DNA of 50,258 bases from Clostridia bacterium (GTDB taxonomy: Bacteria; Bacillota; Clostridia; Oscillospirales; CAG-272), in NCBI GenBank assembly GCA_017961575.1, contig JAGCXA010000059.1, positions 1 through 50,258 of the forward strand, read 5' to 3'. The notes beneath the pieces were generated by a model that was not told where the DNA came from, searched no databases, and saw only the letters and a program-made list of their open reading frames with translations. A program made the position numbers and the translations under genes. Each line of letters begins with the position of its first letter. Position 1 is the stretch's first letter. Below, piece by piece: positions 34,425 through 42,871 of this stretch.

Positions 34425-35348
34425 TCAGTTGATTTCCGGCAGCGACGCGCGGCACTCCTCGCAGAGGATGCGCCCGTCGATGTCGTAGGCGTCGGTGAAG
34501 CGGATGCGCCGCCCGCATTCCTCGCAATGCGTAAAATTGTTGCGGCAGGAGGGGCAGACGACGTCGCCGCGTTCCTCCCCCTTCACCGGGAAGAAACGGG
34601 TGAAGCACTCCTCGCATTCGGGCAGATCGTCGTAACAGTTCTCGCAGAGGATCTTGCCGTCGACGACGTAGCGGTCCTTGTCCTGGATCGGGATCGGTTC
34701 GCCGCAGACGCGGCAGGTGGCGTAGTCGGACAGGCAGGACGAGCAGAGCCGGGGATGCGGTTCGCCCGGCAGGGCGAAAACGAGTCGTCCGCAATCCTCG
34801 CATTCGTCCATCTCCGAAGCGCACGCCGAGCAGACGGGATGCCCCTCCGCGTCGGTCAGTTCCGCCTTCGGCACGATGGCGCCGCAGACGTCGCAGACGC
34901 CGTGCGTTTCCCGACACTCGGAACAAAGCAGGGCAAGCGCGTTTTCATCGTAACGGTAAACCTTATTTCCGCAGAGTTCGCATTCGTCCAACCGATCGTA
35001 ACAGGTCTCGCAGAAGGTGGCGCCGTCGCATTCGTAGAGTTCCGATTCGAGCAGGCGCACCCCGCACCCCGAGCAGACCGGAAGCCGCTCGTAACAGGTG
35101 AAGCAGAGCACGTTTCCAGAGACCGTCCGGGCGGCGTCGGGCAGAAGCAGACGGCGGCAGACGGCGCAGACGAGATGTCCGTGCAAACGGTCCTCCCCCG
35201 TCTTCGGGACGAGGCGCCCGGGGGGTATTCCGGGGATCCGGGGAATGATCGGCTCGTCCGCCCCCGTCGCAAGCCGACGGCATTCGGGGCAATCGGGGCG
35301 CGGGCGAAGCCCGCGGCGAACCGCCGCCTCACACGCTTTACAATACAT
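34425..35348 (-). CDS. LIM-like multi-zinc-cluster protein
   Basis: This 307-residue protein contains about 18 CxxC pairs at fairly regular spacing, for example CAVC-x17-CFTC, CSGC-CETC, CELC-CSEC, CDVC-CSAC, CEDC-CSSC, CRVC-CENC, CEEC-CPSC. Paired this way they can hold about nine zinc ions in a string of treble-clef or LIM-like fingers. No enzyme domain, signal peptide or membrane segment is present. LIM-like strings are mostly protein-binding scaffolds, which is inference here. The ATG at 35348 overlaps the end of the upstream HD gene by 11 nt and uses AAGGAAAG as ribosome site, so the two are co-expressed. Identity beyond this is unknown. Confidence 0.82.
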   Translation of the reverse strand: MYCKACEAAVRRGLRPRPDCPECRRLATGADEPIIPRIPGIPPGRLVPKTGEDRLHGHLVCAVCRRLLLPDAARTVSGNVLCFTCYERLPVCSGCGVRLLESELYECDGATFCETCYDRLDECELCGNKVYRYDENALALLCSECRETHGVCDVCGAIVPKAELTDAEGHPVCSACASEMDECEDCGRLVFALPGEPHPRLCSSCLSDYATCRVCGEPIPIQDKDRYVVDGKILCENCYDDLPECEECFTRFFPVKGEERGDVVCPSCRNNFTHCEECGRRIRFTDAYDIDGRILCEECRASLPEIN

Positions 35349-35940
35349 TTGTCTTCGGCTTTCCTTCCATAAAATAGGTCGCCTCGGTATCGGCGATCGA
35401 GAGCGCGAGCGCGAGCGGGAACAGTTCAAACGCGGCGCCGACGTTGCGGGGATCGTCCTCGTTCGAGAATCCCATATGGTAGCGGATGGCGAACGCCTCC
35501 TCGCGGGACAGGCGCATAAAGCCAGAGATGATGTAGACCGATTTTTCGCCGTGACCGTAGGGGAGTTCGTCCTTGAACTCGTAGTACGGGACCTGCCGCC
35601 AGACGCCGTTCTCGTCCTTGACGTTCCGCTTCGATTCTTTATACACGTTGACCTTGCAGAGGTCGTGCAGGAGCGCGACGACGGCGAGCGTTTCGTTTGA
35701 CACGTCGTCCAGCCCGAACAGTTCCCGCCTCCGGTCGCTCGCGTAGTAGGACGCGAGGCAGTCGTAGACGTTCAGACTGTGCTGTAAAAGACCGCCCGGC
35801 GTATTGTTGTGGAACTTCGTGCTGGCGGGCGCGGTGAAGAAATCCGAGGCGGGGGAGTCAAGATATTCGAGCAGTTTGTCCGCCCCCTCCCGGCGAATAT
35901 GCGTTTTGAAAAGGTCGATGAACCGTTCTTTATCGGTCAT
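35338..35940 (-). CDS. HD-domain protein
   Basis: This 200-residue protein has an HD phosphohydrolase fold. The first His is in GGLLQHSLNVYDC, the HD pair in ALLHDLCKVNVY, and a later His in RYHMGFS may complete the site. HD proteins hydrolyse nucleotides or phosphodiesters, but this subfamily has no assigned substrate. The ATG at 35940 has AAAGGA upstream. First gene of an operon with the LIM-like gene, which it overlaps; a TTGCAA-type promoter is upstream. Confidence 0.87.
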   Translation of the reverse strand: MTDKERFIDLFKTHIRREGADKLLEYLDSPASDFFTAPASTKFHNNTPGGLLQHSLNVYDCLASYYASDRRRELFGLDDVSNETLAVVALLHDLCKVNVYKESKRNVKDENGVWRQVPYYEFKDELPYGHGEKSVYIISGFMRLSREEAFAIRYHMGFSNEDDPRNVGAAFELFPLALALSIADTEATYFMEGKPKTNVL

Positions 35941-35983
35941 GGCGGCGTCCTTTCGTCTGTCTTTCTGCGATCTTTCTTCTATT

Positions 35984-36012
35984 ATTATACAACGGCTGAC
36001 GGCGGATTGCAA
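35984..36012 (-). promoter_or_regulatory. Promoter of the HD/LIM-like operon
   Basis: Minus-strand TTGCAA (36012-36007) and TATAAT (35989-35984), spacer 17 bp. Confidence 0.85.
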
Positions 36013-36024
36013 CCGTTTCGCGTG

Positions 36025-36064
36025 AAAAAAGAGCGCCGCCTCGCGCGCCCGCGGCAGGCGGGGA
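36025..36064 (-). terminator. Terminator of the HMGL-like gene
   Basis: CCGCCT (36036-36041) and AGGCGG (36056-36061) form the core of a GC-rich hairpin. The minus strand then runs into six T (36030-36025). Confidence 0.7.
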
Positions 36065-36086
36065 GCAAAGCGGCTCGTTTTTCCGT

Positions 36087-36923
36087 TCAGTCGATCGTGC
36101 GGCTGACCGAGTAGATCGCCTCGCGGTCAAGATACGGCGAGGGTTTCTTGTGTCCCGAACGGATCTTCGACGAGAGCGTTTTGAGTTTCGCGGGGGTCTC
36201 GCCGAAGCCGAGTTGTTCGAGGCGGAATTTGAGAAGATGGATGCTGCTCGACGCGCTGACCTTCATCTCGGGGCGGGCGACCGTCTCGCCGGGGAACGCC
36301 TCGGTGAGCCGGGCGAACAGTTCCCCCTCGGGCAGCTGCGCCTCGGCGGGGCGGCGGCGGCGGATCGAGCGCAGGAAGACCGTCAGGTCGGTAAGCGAGG
36401 CGTATCCGCCGACGCCCGAGACCGTCGTGATCGGCATATTGCCGTCCGAGAGCGCCCATTCGGCACAGAGAGACGTCGCGACCCCGGAGTCCCCGTGCGG
36501 GGCGAACTCGATATGTCCGAGGAAGGTGCCGCGGATCGCCGCGAAGAGGCGCGCCGGATTGCAGTCGAGCGCGGGGGTCGAGAACGAGAGCCGCACCGGG
36601 CGAAGCACCGCGGGGATCATCCCGGACAGAAGAAGATCGGGATTCTTCACGATGTACTCCTCGCTCATCACGACGTTCCCCGCCGCGGATCCGGTCGAAA
36701 CGAAACGCTTGATCCCGGGGAAAGAGGCGGGGGAAGACCCTCGTTCGAGGCGCAGAAGGAAGCGCCCGTCGGCGTTCCCGCCCGAGAGGAGCCGATAGTT
36801 CTCCTCCGAAAGTTCAAGCACGTCGGCGCCCGACGCAAAGATCGCGTCCGCAAGGCGGCGGAGCGCCTCCGGGGACGACGGATGCGAGAGGATCGACAAC
36901 GTGCGGTCGATTACGGTGATCAT
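36087..36923 (-). CDS. HMGL/isopropylmalate-synthase-like protein, degenerate
   Basis: This 278-residue protein resembles the TIM-barrel core of the DRE-TIM family (HMG-CoA lyase, homocitrate and isopropylmalate synthases). The N-terminus ITVIDRTLS recalls VDTTLRDG. FAPHGDSGVATSLCAEWAL (140-158) recalls HCHNDxGLAxANSLAA. VSGVGGYASLTDL recalls NGIGERAGNASLEE. Key residues differ: the HxH metal pair reads APH, and the catalytic Asp-Arg-Glu start is altered. No C-terminal regulatory domain exists. It may be a divergent enzyme or a non-catalytic relative. AAGGAG lies about 11 nt before the ATG. It has its own promoter; thiI upstream is a separate unit. Confidence 0.6.
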   Translation of the reverse strand: MITVIDRTLSILSHPSSPEALRRLADAIFASGADVLELSEENYRLLSGGNADGRFLLRLERGSSPASFPGIKRFVSTGSAAGNVVMSEEYIVKNPDLLLSGMIPAVLRPVRLSFSTPALDCNPARLFAAIRGTFLGHIEFAPHGDSGVATSLCAEWALSDGNMPITTVSGVGGYASLTDLTVFLRSIRRRRPAEAQLPEGELFARLTEAFPGETVARPEMKVSASSSIHLLKFRLEQLGFGETPAKLKTLSSKIRSGHKKPSPYLDREAIYSVSRTID

Positions 36924-36969
36924 AGTGCAACCGCTCCTTAAATAAGTGGTTCGACGCCGACAAAAAATG

Positions 36970-37023
36970 ACTCGCCGAGCGTATCTCGACGAGTATTATA
37001 CCATATTGAGGAAGCGTTTGCAA
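36970..37023 (-). promoter_or_regulatory. Promoter of the HMGL-like gene with palindrome at start point
   Basis: Minus-strand TTGCAA (37023-37018) and TATAAT (37000-36995), spacer 17 bp. ACTCGTCGAG (36994-36985) and CTCGGCGAGT (36979-36970) form an inverted repeat over the expected transcription start, followed by CATTTTTT. It is more likely an operator than an attenuator, because the start point falls inside the left arm. Confidence 0.7.
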
Positions 37024-37106
37024 GATTGATTATTTGACGAAATTGCACAGTTATCCGTGTTCTTCGGTGGGCAAAACGCCGAAAAATCATTGAATTCAAT
37101 CAAAAA

Positions 37107-38294
37107 TCAGAGATAGGACTCGTCCACGCGGCGCGTTTCGGTGTACAGCGTGGCGTACGCCTCGTCCGTAAGCCGGTCGAAATCGATCTTGGCGACCTCC
37201 CGCAAGATCTCCTCTTCGGTCGGCTTGGTCTTCGGATGGCGGGGGGTGAAGACGGTGCAGCAGTCCTCGTATGGGAGGATCGAGGTGTCGAAGGTGCCGA
37301 TCCGACGCGAGATCTCGACGATCTCCTCCTTGTCCATCCCGATCAGGGGACGCAGGATCGGGATCGACGCGGCGGCGTCGGTCACGGCGAGGGCGTCCAT
37401 CGTCTGGCTCGCGACCTGACCGAGCGACTCCCCGGTGATAAGCGCCCGACAGCCGTAGTCGCGGGCGCACCGTTCGGCGAGTTTCATCATAAACCGACGG
37501 AGCAGGAGCGTGAAGTACTCCTCGTCGCAGGAACGGCGCAGTTCTTCCTGTATTTTGGTGAGCGAAATCACGTGGATATGGATGCGCGAGCAGTAGCGGC
37601 AGAGAAGTTCCGCCAGGGTGAACACCTTTTCGCGGGCGCGCTCGGAGGTATAGGGGAAGGACTCGAAGTGCAGCGCCTCGATCTCGACCCCGCGCTTCGC
37701 CATCATATACCCGGCGACGGGCGAGTCGATCCCGCCCGAAAGCAGGAGCAGTCCCCGTCCGCTCGTGCCGCGCGGAAGCCCGCCCGCGCCCTTCTCCTGC
37801 CCGGCGTGGACGTAGGCGGCGCGATCGCGGATCTCGACCCGGATCGAGGCGTCGGGATGATGCAGGTCGACCCGCAGGCGGGGAGCGGCGGAGAGGATGG
37901 CGCCCCCGACCTCCGCCGCGATCTCGGGGGAGGTTTTCGAAAAATGCTTGTCCGAACGTTTCGCGTCGACCCGGAACGTGCGGGCGCCTTCGAGCCGCGG
38001 CGGCAGGTATTCGCGCGCGACCGAGAGGACGCTCTCCATCGTTTTTTCGCATTCGGCGGCGCGGGTCACGCCGACGAAACCGAAGACGCAGCGGGCGGCG
38101 TCGTAGGCGCCGTCGAGGTCGCAGGCGGGATCCTCGGGCGTGATATAGACGGTACTCTCGGCGCGGCGTACCGAAAAGCGTCCGAAGGGGACGAGCCGCC
38201 GTTTCAGTTCGCGCGTCAGCGCCGACTCGAACTCGGGACGGTTCGCCCCTTTCAGGATCAGTTCGCCGTATTTGCAGAGGATGATTTCTTTCAT
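37107..38294 (-). CDS. thiI: tRNA 4-thiouridine synthase ThiI
   Basis: ThiI adenylates U8 of tRNA and transfers sulfur from a cysteine desulfurase to make 4-thiouridine. The 395-residue protein has an N-terminal ferredoxin-like part and THUMP domain (about 60-165, with HHPDASIRVEIRDRAAYVHAG) and a PP-loop domain with SGGIDSPVAG. It lacks the C-terminal rhodanese domain of E. coli ThiI, as is usual in Bacillota. The start codon at 38294 has no clear ribosome site. A NifS-like gene at 48090 could be the sulfur donor partner. Confidence 0.96.
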   Translation of the reverse strand: MKEIILCKYGELILKGANRPEFESALTRELKRRLVPFGRFSVRRAESTVYITPEDPACDLDGAYDAARCVFGFVGVTRAAECEKTMESVLSVAREYLPPRLEGARTFRVDAKRSDKHFSKTSPEIAAEVGGAILSAAPRLRVDLHHPDASIRVEIRDRAAYVHAGQEKGAGGLPRGTSGRGLLLLSGGIDSPVAGYMMAKRGVEIEALHFESFPYTSERAREKVFTLAELLCRYCSRIHIHVISLTKIQEELRRSCDEEYFTLLLRRFMMKLAERCARDYGCRALITGESLGQVASQTMDALAVTDAAASIPILRPLIGMDKEEIVEISRRIGTFDTSILPYEDCCTVFTPRHPKTKPTEEEILREVAKIDFDRLTDEAYATLYTETRRVDESYL

Positions 38295-38345
38295 TTCAAA
38301 CGGTCCGTTTCTTTTCGTCCGCGGGGTGGGCGGCGGGATAATATT

Positions 38346-39041
38346 TCAGTCGGCGTCGGCGGGATCGGCTTTCGCCGCGATCGCGGAGGCGTCCATCGCA
38401 CCGAGACTCGCGAGCGCCGCGTTTTCCAGCGCCGCGCTCTCCGCGGCGACGGCGCGCATATGCCGTTTCTGCGTGATCCGGGTCGCAAGCGAATTGTACT
38501 CGAAGGCGATGAAGACCGCGATCACGACCGAGGGCGCCCAGACGAAGACGCTCAGGAGCGTGCCGACGATCTTGATGAGGATGTCGTAGAACATGATCTG
38601 CTGGGTCGGGAGGATCTTCTTTTTCCGATACTGCTGCAAGTAGTCCTTGTTACAGCGTTCCGCCGTTTTCTGGATCACGAGCAGATTGACCGAGATGAAG
38701 ATCGTCAGCGCCCCGTAGAGCACCGCGAAGTAGCGGTTGGCGAAGTTCTCCTCCATCATCAGGGAGGTCGTGTAGGGGACGAAGGACGACGTGAAGAGGA
38801 AGACGACGCACGCCCAGATTACGGCGGTGTCGATCCGCCCGATCTGCTCCCACAGGTAGTGGATCTGCAACCACATACTGATCATCATAAAGAAGGTCAC
38901 GGTGTAGGAGATCAGCGAGTCGCGCACCGACCAGAGAGCCCCCCAGGTCATGGTCTCCGGCTTTTTCAGGTTGATCATACAGATCGTGAGGGTGATGGCG
39001 TAGACCGCGTCGATAAACGCGCCGAGTTTGTCCTTTTTCAT
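38346..39041 (-). CDS. TMEM175/DUF1211-like potassium channel
   Basis: This 231-residue membrane protein resembles the bacterial TMEM175 family. The first helix carries FIDAVYAITLT (9-19), close to the FSDxxxxI filter-helix motif but with Ile for Ser. Further helices lie at about 45-65, 75-97, 110-130 and 155-178, for five to six in total, and the tail is Ala-rich. TMEM175-type proteins are tetrameric potassium-leak channels. AAGGAAA precedes the ATG at 39041. A good promoter is upstream; thiI follows at 51 nt and may be co-transcribed. The family call is moderately secure because of the altered motif. Confidence 0.72.
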   Translation of the reverse strand: MKKDKLGAFIDAVYAITLTICMINLKKPETMTWGALWSVRDSLISYTVTFFMMISMWLQIHYLWEQIGRIDTAVIWACVVFLFTSSFVPYTTSLMMEENFANRYFAVLYGALTIFISVNLLVIQKTAERCNKDYLQQYRKKKILPTQQIMFYDILIKIVGTLLSVFVWAPSVVIAVFIAFEYNSLATRITQKRHMRAVAAESAALENAALASLGAMDASAIAAKADPADAD

Positions 39042-39111
39042 TTCTTTTTCCTTCCGAGCGGTTATTATTTTAACGGAGGGTAGAAGAGATACGATCGGAT
39101 TCTCCTTTTCC

Positions 39112-39140
39112 ATTATAGCGAATTGAAAACCGAAAATCAA
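39112..39140 (-). promoter_or_regulatory. Promoter of the TMEM175-like gene (and perhaps thiI)
   Basis: Minus-strand TTGATT (39140-39135) and TATAAT (39117-39112), spacer 17 bp. Confidence 0.82.
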
Positions 39141-39200
39141 GCGGTTCTTCGCGATCGGTATCAAGAAACCCGAAAAACCGCAAAAAAGAGTCTCTTCCCC

Positions 39201-39229
39201 TTGACTTTTCGCGTCGGTTATGTTATAGT
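39201..39229 (+). promoter_or_regulatory. valS promoter
   Basis: TTGACT (39201-39206) and TATAGT (39224-39229), spacer 17 bp. It starts the T-box leader. Confidence 0.85.
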
Positions 39230-39235
39230 GTTGCT

Positions 39236-39462
39236 ATCCGAAAGGCAGAGATGGGAAGGAGTACCATCCCGAAGACCCGAAAAGAGAGCGGACGGTCGGT
39301 GCGAGTCCGTCGGGCGAGGGTGGGAAGGTCGTCCCGGAGCCGCGTTCCGGGAGGGACGACGTTTCCCCGCGTTAAGGGTTCGAGGCACGGGTCTCCCGTG
39401 TGAATCAGGTGGTACCGCGCCGATGGCGCCCTGTGACGATCGTCACGGGGTTTATTTTTTTA
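39236..39462 (+). ncRNA. T-box riboswitch leader of valS (specifier GUC)
   Basis: The conserved T-box sequence AGGTGGTACCGCG is at 39407-39419. Stem I has AGTA on the 5' side of the specifier loop (39260-39263), and CCATCC (39264-39269) pairs with GGGTGG (39318-39323). The distal AGAGAGCGG...GGTCGGTGCGA region is present. Opposite AGTA lies GTC (39328-39330) followed by a purine, a valine codon, fitting valS. The terminator is CCCTGTGAC/GTCACGGGG (39429-39450) followed by a T-run. Uncharged tRNA-Val should favour the antiterminator. Confidence 0.93.
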
Positions 39463-39491
39463 TAAAGAACCGCGAAAAGGAAGGAACCGAT

Positions 39492-42131
39492 ATGGAAAGA
39501 AGAGAATTGCCGAAGACCTACTCGCCCGCCGATTTTGAGGACCGGCTTTACGCGACGTGGTGCGAAAAGGGGTACTTTACCCCCGAGTACGACGCCGAAA
39601 AGCCGTCGTTCTCGATCGTGATCCCGCCCCCGAACGTCACGGGACAACTGCATATGGGACACGCGCTCGACGAGACGTTGCAGGATATCCTCGTCCGGTA
39701 TCGCCGGATGCAGGGCTACAACACGCTCTGGGTGCCGGGCACCGATCACGCCGGGATCGCCACGCAGATCAAGGTGGAAGAGAACCTGCGCAAAGAGCAG
39801 GGGCTGACCCGGCACGACGTCGGGCGCGAAAAGTTCCTCGAAATGGTCTGGGATTGGAAAAAGATGTACGGTTCGCGGATCATCTCGCAGTTAAAGAAAC
39901 TCGGCGTGTCCTGCGACTGGACGCGCGAACACTTCACGATGGACGAGCAGCTTTCCGCGGCGGTGCGGCGCGTCTTCGTCTCGCTCTACGACAAGGGGCT
40001 GATCTACCGGGGGCTCCGCATCACGAACTGGTGCCCGCATTGCAACACCGCCCTCTCGGACGCCGAGGTGGAACACCGCGAAGAAGCGGGCAACTTCTGG
40101 CACATCCGCTATCCGATCAAGGGCGAGCCGGGCAAATACGTGATCGTCGCGACGACGCGCCCCGAAACGCTGCTCGGCGATACCGCCGTCGCCGTCAATC
40201 CCGACGACGACCGCTATAAAGATCTGGTCGGGAAGACCCTGATCCTGCCGCTTGTGGGACGCGAGATCCCCCTGATCGCCGACGAGGCGGTGCTTCCGGA
40301 ATTCGGTACCGGGTGCGTGAAGATCACCCCGGCGCACGACCCGAACGACTTTGAGACCGGGCAGCGGCACGGTCTTGAAAACGTCTTCGTCATCGACGGG
40401 ACGGGCAAGATCTGCTTCCCAGGCAAATACTGCGGGCTGGATCGCTACGAAGCGCGGAAGGTGATGGTCGAGGACCTTGACAAGGAAGGGCTGCTCGTGA
40501 AGATCGAGCCCTGTTCCCACGCCGTGGCGCACTGCTACCGCTGCGGCACCGTCATCGAGCCGCTGGCGTCGAAACAGTGGTTCGTCGCGATGAAAACGCT
40601 TGCCGAACCGGCGATCAAGGCGGTGAAGGAGGGCGACATCCGCTACGTTCCCGACCGCTTCTCGAAGATCTATCTGAACTGGATGGAGAACATCCGCGAC
40701 TGGTGCATCTCGCGTCAGCTCTGGTGGGGACACCGGATCCCCGCCTTCTACTGCGACGACTGCGGGGAGATCACCGTGTCCGAAACCGACGTCACGGTCT
40801 GCCCGAAGTGCGGCGGAAAGAAGATCCGGCAGGAAGAGGACGTGCTTGACACCTGGTTCAGTTCCGCCCTCTGGCCTTTCTCCACGCTCGGCTGGCCGAA
40901 CGATACCGACGACATCCGGCGTTACTACCCGACGAGCACGCTCGTCACCGGGTACGACATCATCACCTTCTGGGTCTCGAAGATGATCTTTATGGGGCTG
41001 GAATTCATGGACGAAAAGCCCTTCTCGGACGTCTTCATCCACGGTCTGGTGCGCGACGCGCAGGGCAGAAAAATGTCGAAGTCGCTCGGCAACGGGATCG
41101 ACCCGCTCGACGTGATCGCGCAATACGGCGCAGACGCGCTCCGCTATACCCTCGCGTCGGGCAACGCGCCCGGCAACGATATGCGGTTCTCGACCGATAA
41201 GGTCGAGGCGGCGCGGAACTTCGCCAACAAACTCTGGAACGCCTCGCGCTTCGTTTTGATGAACCTGACGGGCGAGGAAGACGGCGACGATCTGCCGCCC
41301 GAAAAGGACCTTGAAGCCGAGGACAAGTGGGTTCTGACCGAACTCAACCGTCTGACCAAATCGGTCACCGAGAACCTCGACAAATACGAGGTCGGGGTCG
41401 CGCTCGCCGAGATCTACGACTTCACCTGGGATATTCTCTGCGACTGGTATATCGAACTCATCAAGCCGCGGCTGTTCGATCAGGGCAGCAAGAGCGCGGA
41501 CGTGGCGCGCAAGGTGATCGTGCGGGTACTCTCGGACACCCTGAAACTGCTTCATCCCTATATGCCGTTCATCACCGAGGAGATCTACCTCAGTTTGCCG
41601 CACGACAGCGAGAGCATCATGATCTCGTCCTACCCGACCTACGATCCGAAGATGAACTATCCCGCCGACGCGGCGACGCTCGAACGGATCATCACGGTCA
41701 TCCGGGCGATCCGCAACCGCCGCGCCGAGATGAACGTCCCGCCGTCGAAGAAGGCGAAACTCTACCTCGTGACCCCGTACGCCGACGACTTTACGAAAGC
41801 CGGCGCCTTCCTTACCAAACTCGCGTCCGCGTCCGACGTCGAGATCGTCGAAAACCACGAGAGCGACGGATGCGTCCGGATCGTGACCGACGCCGCGACG
41901 GTCTTCATCCCGCTCGGCGAACTGGTCGACCTCGAAAAGGAAAAGCAGCGCACCGAGGCGGAACTCGCCCGCGTTTCGGGCGAGATCGAGCGGATCGGCA
42001 AGAAGCTCGAAAACGAGGGCTTCGTCTCCAAGGCGCCCGCCGCCGTCGTCAACGCCGAGCGTGAAAAACTCGTGAAGTACGAGGCGACCCGCGCGGGTCT
42101 TCTCGAAGCGCTCGAAAAGCTGAACAAGTAA
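39492..42131 (+). CDS. valS: Valyl-tRNA synthetase
   Basis: This 879-residue class I synthetase charges tRNA-Val. The HIGH motif reads HMGH (54-57, in [15 protein letters not shown]) and KMSKS is at 527-531 ([11 protein letters not shown]). The editing domain has [14 protein letters not shown], and zinc-binding pairs are visible (CYRC, CDDC with CPKC). The C-terminal coiled-coil arm is [26 protein letters not shown]. The start at 39492 follows AAGGAA after the T-box terminator. Regulated by valine-tRNA charging through the T-box. Confidence 0.99.
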   Translation: MERRELPKTYSPADFEDRLYATWCEKGYFTPEYDAEKPSFSIVIPPPNVTGQLHMGHALDETLQDILVRYRRMQGYNTLWVPGTDHAGIATQIKVEENLRKEQGLTRHDVGREKFLEMVWDWKKMYGSRIISQLKKLGVSCDWTREHFTMDEQLSAAVRRVFVSLYDKGLIYRGLRITNWCPHCNTALSDAEVEHREEAGNFWHIRYPIKGEPGKYVIVATTRPETLLGDTAVAVNPDDDRYKDLVGKTLILPLVGREIPLIADEAVLPEFGTGCVKITPAHDPNDFETGQRHGLENVFVIDGTGKICFPGKYCGLDRYEARKVMVEDLDKEGLLVKIEPCSHAVAHCYRCGTVIEPLASKQWFVAMKTLAEPAIKAVKEGDIRYVPDRFSKIYLNWMENIRDWCISRQLWWGHRIPAFYCDDCGEITVSETDVTVCPKCGGKKIRQEEDVLDTWFSSALWPFSTLGWPNDTDDIRRYYPTSTLVTGYDIITFWVSKMIFMGLEFMDEKPFSDVFIHGLVRDAQGRKMSKSLGNGIDPLDVIAQYGADALRYTLASGNAPGNDMRFSTDKVEAARNFANKLWNASRFVLMNLTGEEDGDDLPPEKDLEAEDKWVLTELNRLTKSVTENLDKYEVGVALAEIYDFTWDILCDWYIELIKPRLFDQGSKSADVARKVIVRVLSDTLKLLHPYMPFITEEIYLSLPHDSESIMISSYPTYDPKMNYPADAATLERIITVIRAIRNRRAEMNVPPSKKAKLYLVTPYADDFTKAGAFLTKLASASDVEIVENHESDGCVRIVTDAATVFIPLGELVDLEKEKQRTEAELARVSGEIERIGKKLENEGFVSKAPAAVVNAEREKLVKYEATRAGLLEALEKLNK

Positions 42132-42141
42132 AATTCACCGT

Positions 42142-42179
42142 CCCGCCGGGGAAATCGGCAACCGCCCCCCGGCGGGTTT
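42142..42179 (+). terminator. Possible weak terminator after valS
   Basis: CCCGCCGGGG (42142-42151) and CCCCGGCGGG (42167-42176), then only TTTC. Incomplete termination into the nitroreductase gene is likely. Confidence 0.4.
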
Positions 42180-42202
42180 CCGTCCCGAAAGGAGGATCCG
42201 TT

Positions 42203-42778
42203 ATGTTTTTTGATCTGGTCAGAAAGACCCGTTCCTACCGCCGTTACGACCCCGGCAAGCCGCTCGGGCTCGACAGGATCGCGGAGTTCGTCGAGGCGGC
42301 GCGCCTGACCCCCTCCGCCGGGAACCTGCAAAAGATCCGCGCGCTCGCCGTGACGGATCGGGACGACGTTCTGCTTCTAACGCGCGAGGTCAAGTGGGCG
42401 GGGTATCTCAAAGACTGGGACGGTCCCGACGAGAGCGAGGCGCCGTCGGCGTATCTGCTTCTGCTCTCGCCCGCCGATACCGGCGTCTCGCAGATCGACG
42501 TCGGGATCTTCGCCGAAACGGTGCTGCTCGCCGCGACCGACGCGGGCTTCGGCGGCTGTATGATCCTCAACTTCCCGCGCGAAGAGTTGACCGAGCGCTA
42601 CCGGCTCGCGGGAAAGTATCGGATCGAACTCGTGATCTCGCTCGGCGCACCCGCCGAGAAGGTCGAAATCGAGGAGATCAAGGGCGGCGACGTCCGCTAC
42701 TACCGCGACGGAAACGGCGTGCACCGCGTCCCGAAGCGCCCCCTCTCCGAGGTTCTTCTGACCCCCGACGAACCGTAA
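42203..42778 (+). CDS. Nitroreductase-family protein
   Basis: This 191-residue FMN-dependent oxidoreductase-like protein starts with the family's R-T-R-S-Y-R-R-Y motif and has the AARLTPSAGNLQ segment that binds FMN phosphate. IDVGIFAETVLLAATDAGFGGCMILNFPREEL matches the dimer and flavin-binding helices. It would reduce quinones, nitro compounds or flavins using NAD(P)H; the substrate is unknown. GGAGG precedes the ATG. No own promoter is seen, so it probably depends on read-through from valS. Confidence 0.9.
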   Translation: MFFDLVRKTRSYRRYDPGKPLGLDRIAEFVEAARLTPSAGNLQKIRALAVTDRDDVLLLTREVKWAGYLKDWDGPDESEAPSAYLLLLSPADTGVSQIDVGIFAETVLLAATDAGFGGCMILNFPREELTERYRLAGKYRIELVISLGAPAEKVEIEEIKGGDVRYYRDGNGVHRVPKRPLSEVLLTPDEP

Positions 42779-42821
42779 CCGCTCCCCTTCCGTCGTGAAG
42801 GCGTCCCGGCAAACGAAAATG

Positions 42822-42869
42822 ACAGACCCCCGCAAGACCGTACGGCTTGTGGGGGTCTGTCTGTTTTTT
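42822..42869 (+). terminator. Terminator between nitroreductase and FliB-like genes
   Basis: ACAGACCCCC (42822-42831) and GGGGGTCTGT (42851-42860) enclose a further paired stretch with two mismatches (CAAG/CTTG region). CTGTTTTTTG follows. Confidence 0.88.
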
Positions 42870-42871
42870 GC

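Noticed and set aside
36970..36994. Hairpin plus T-run at the HMGL-like promoter as an attenuator
   Set aside because: The predicted transcription start falls inside the left arm, so the full hairpin would not be transcribed. Treated as a possible operator.
37089..37100. Palindrome ATTGAATTCAAT after thiI as terminator
   Set aside because: Short AT-rich stem without enough stability. T-runs flank it, but the hairpin is too weak to call.
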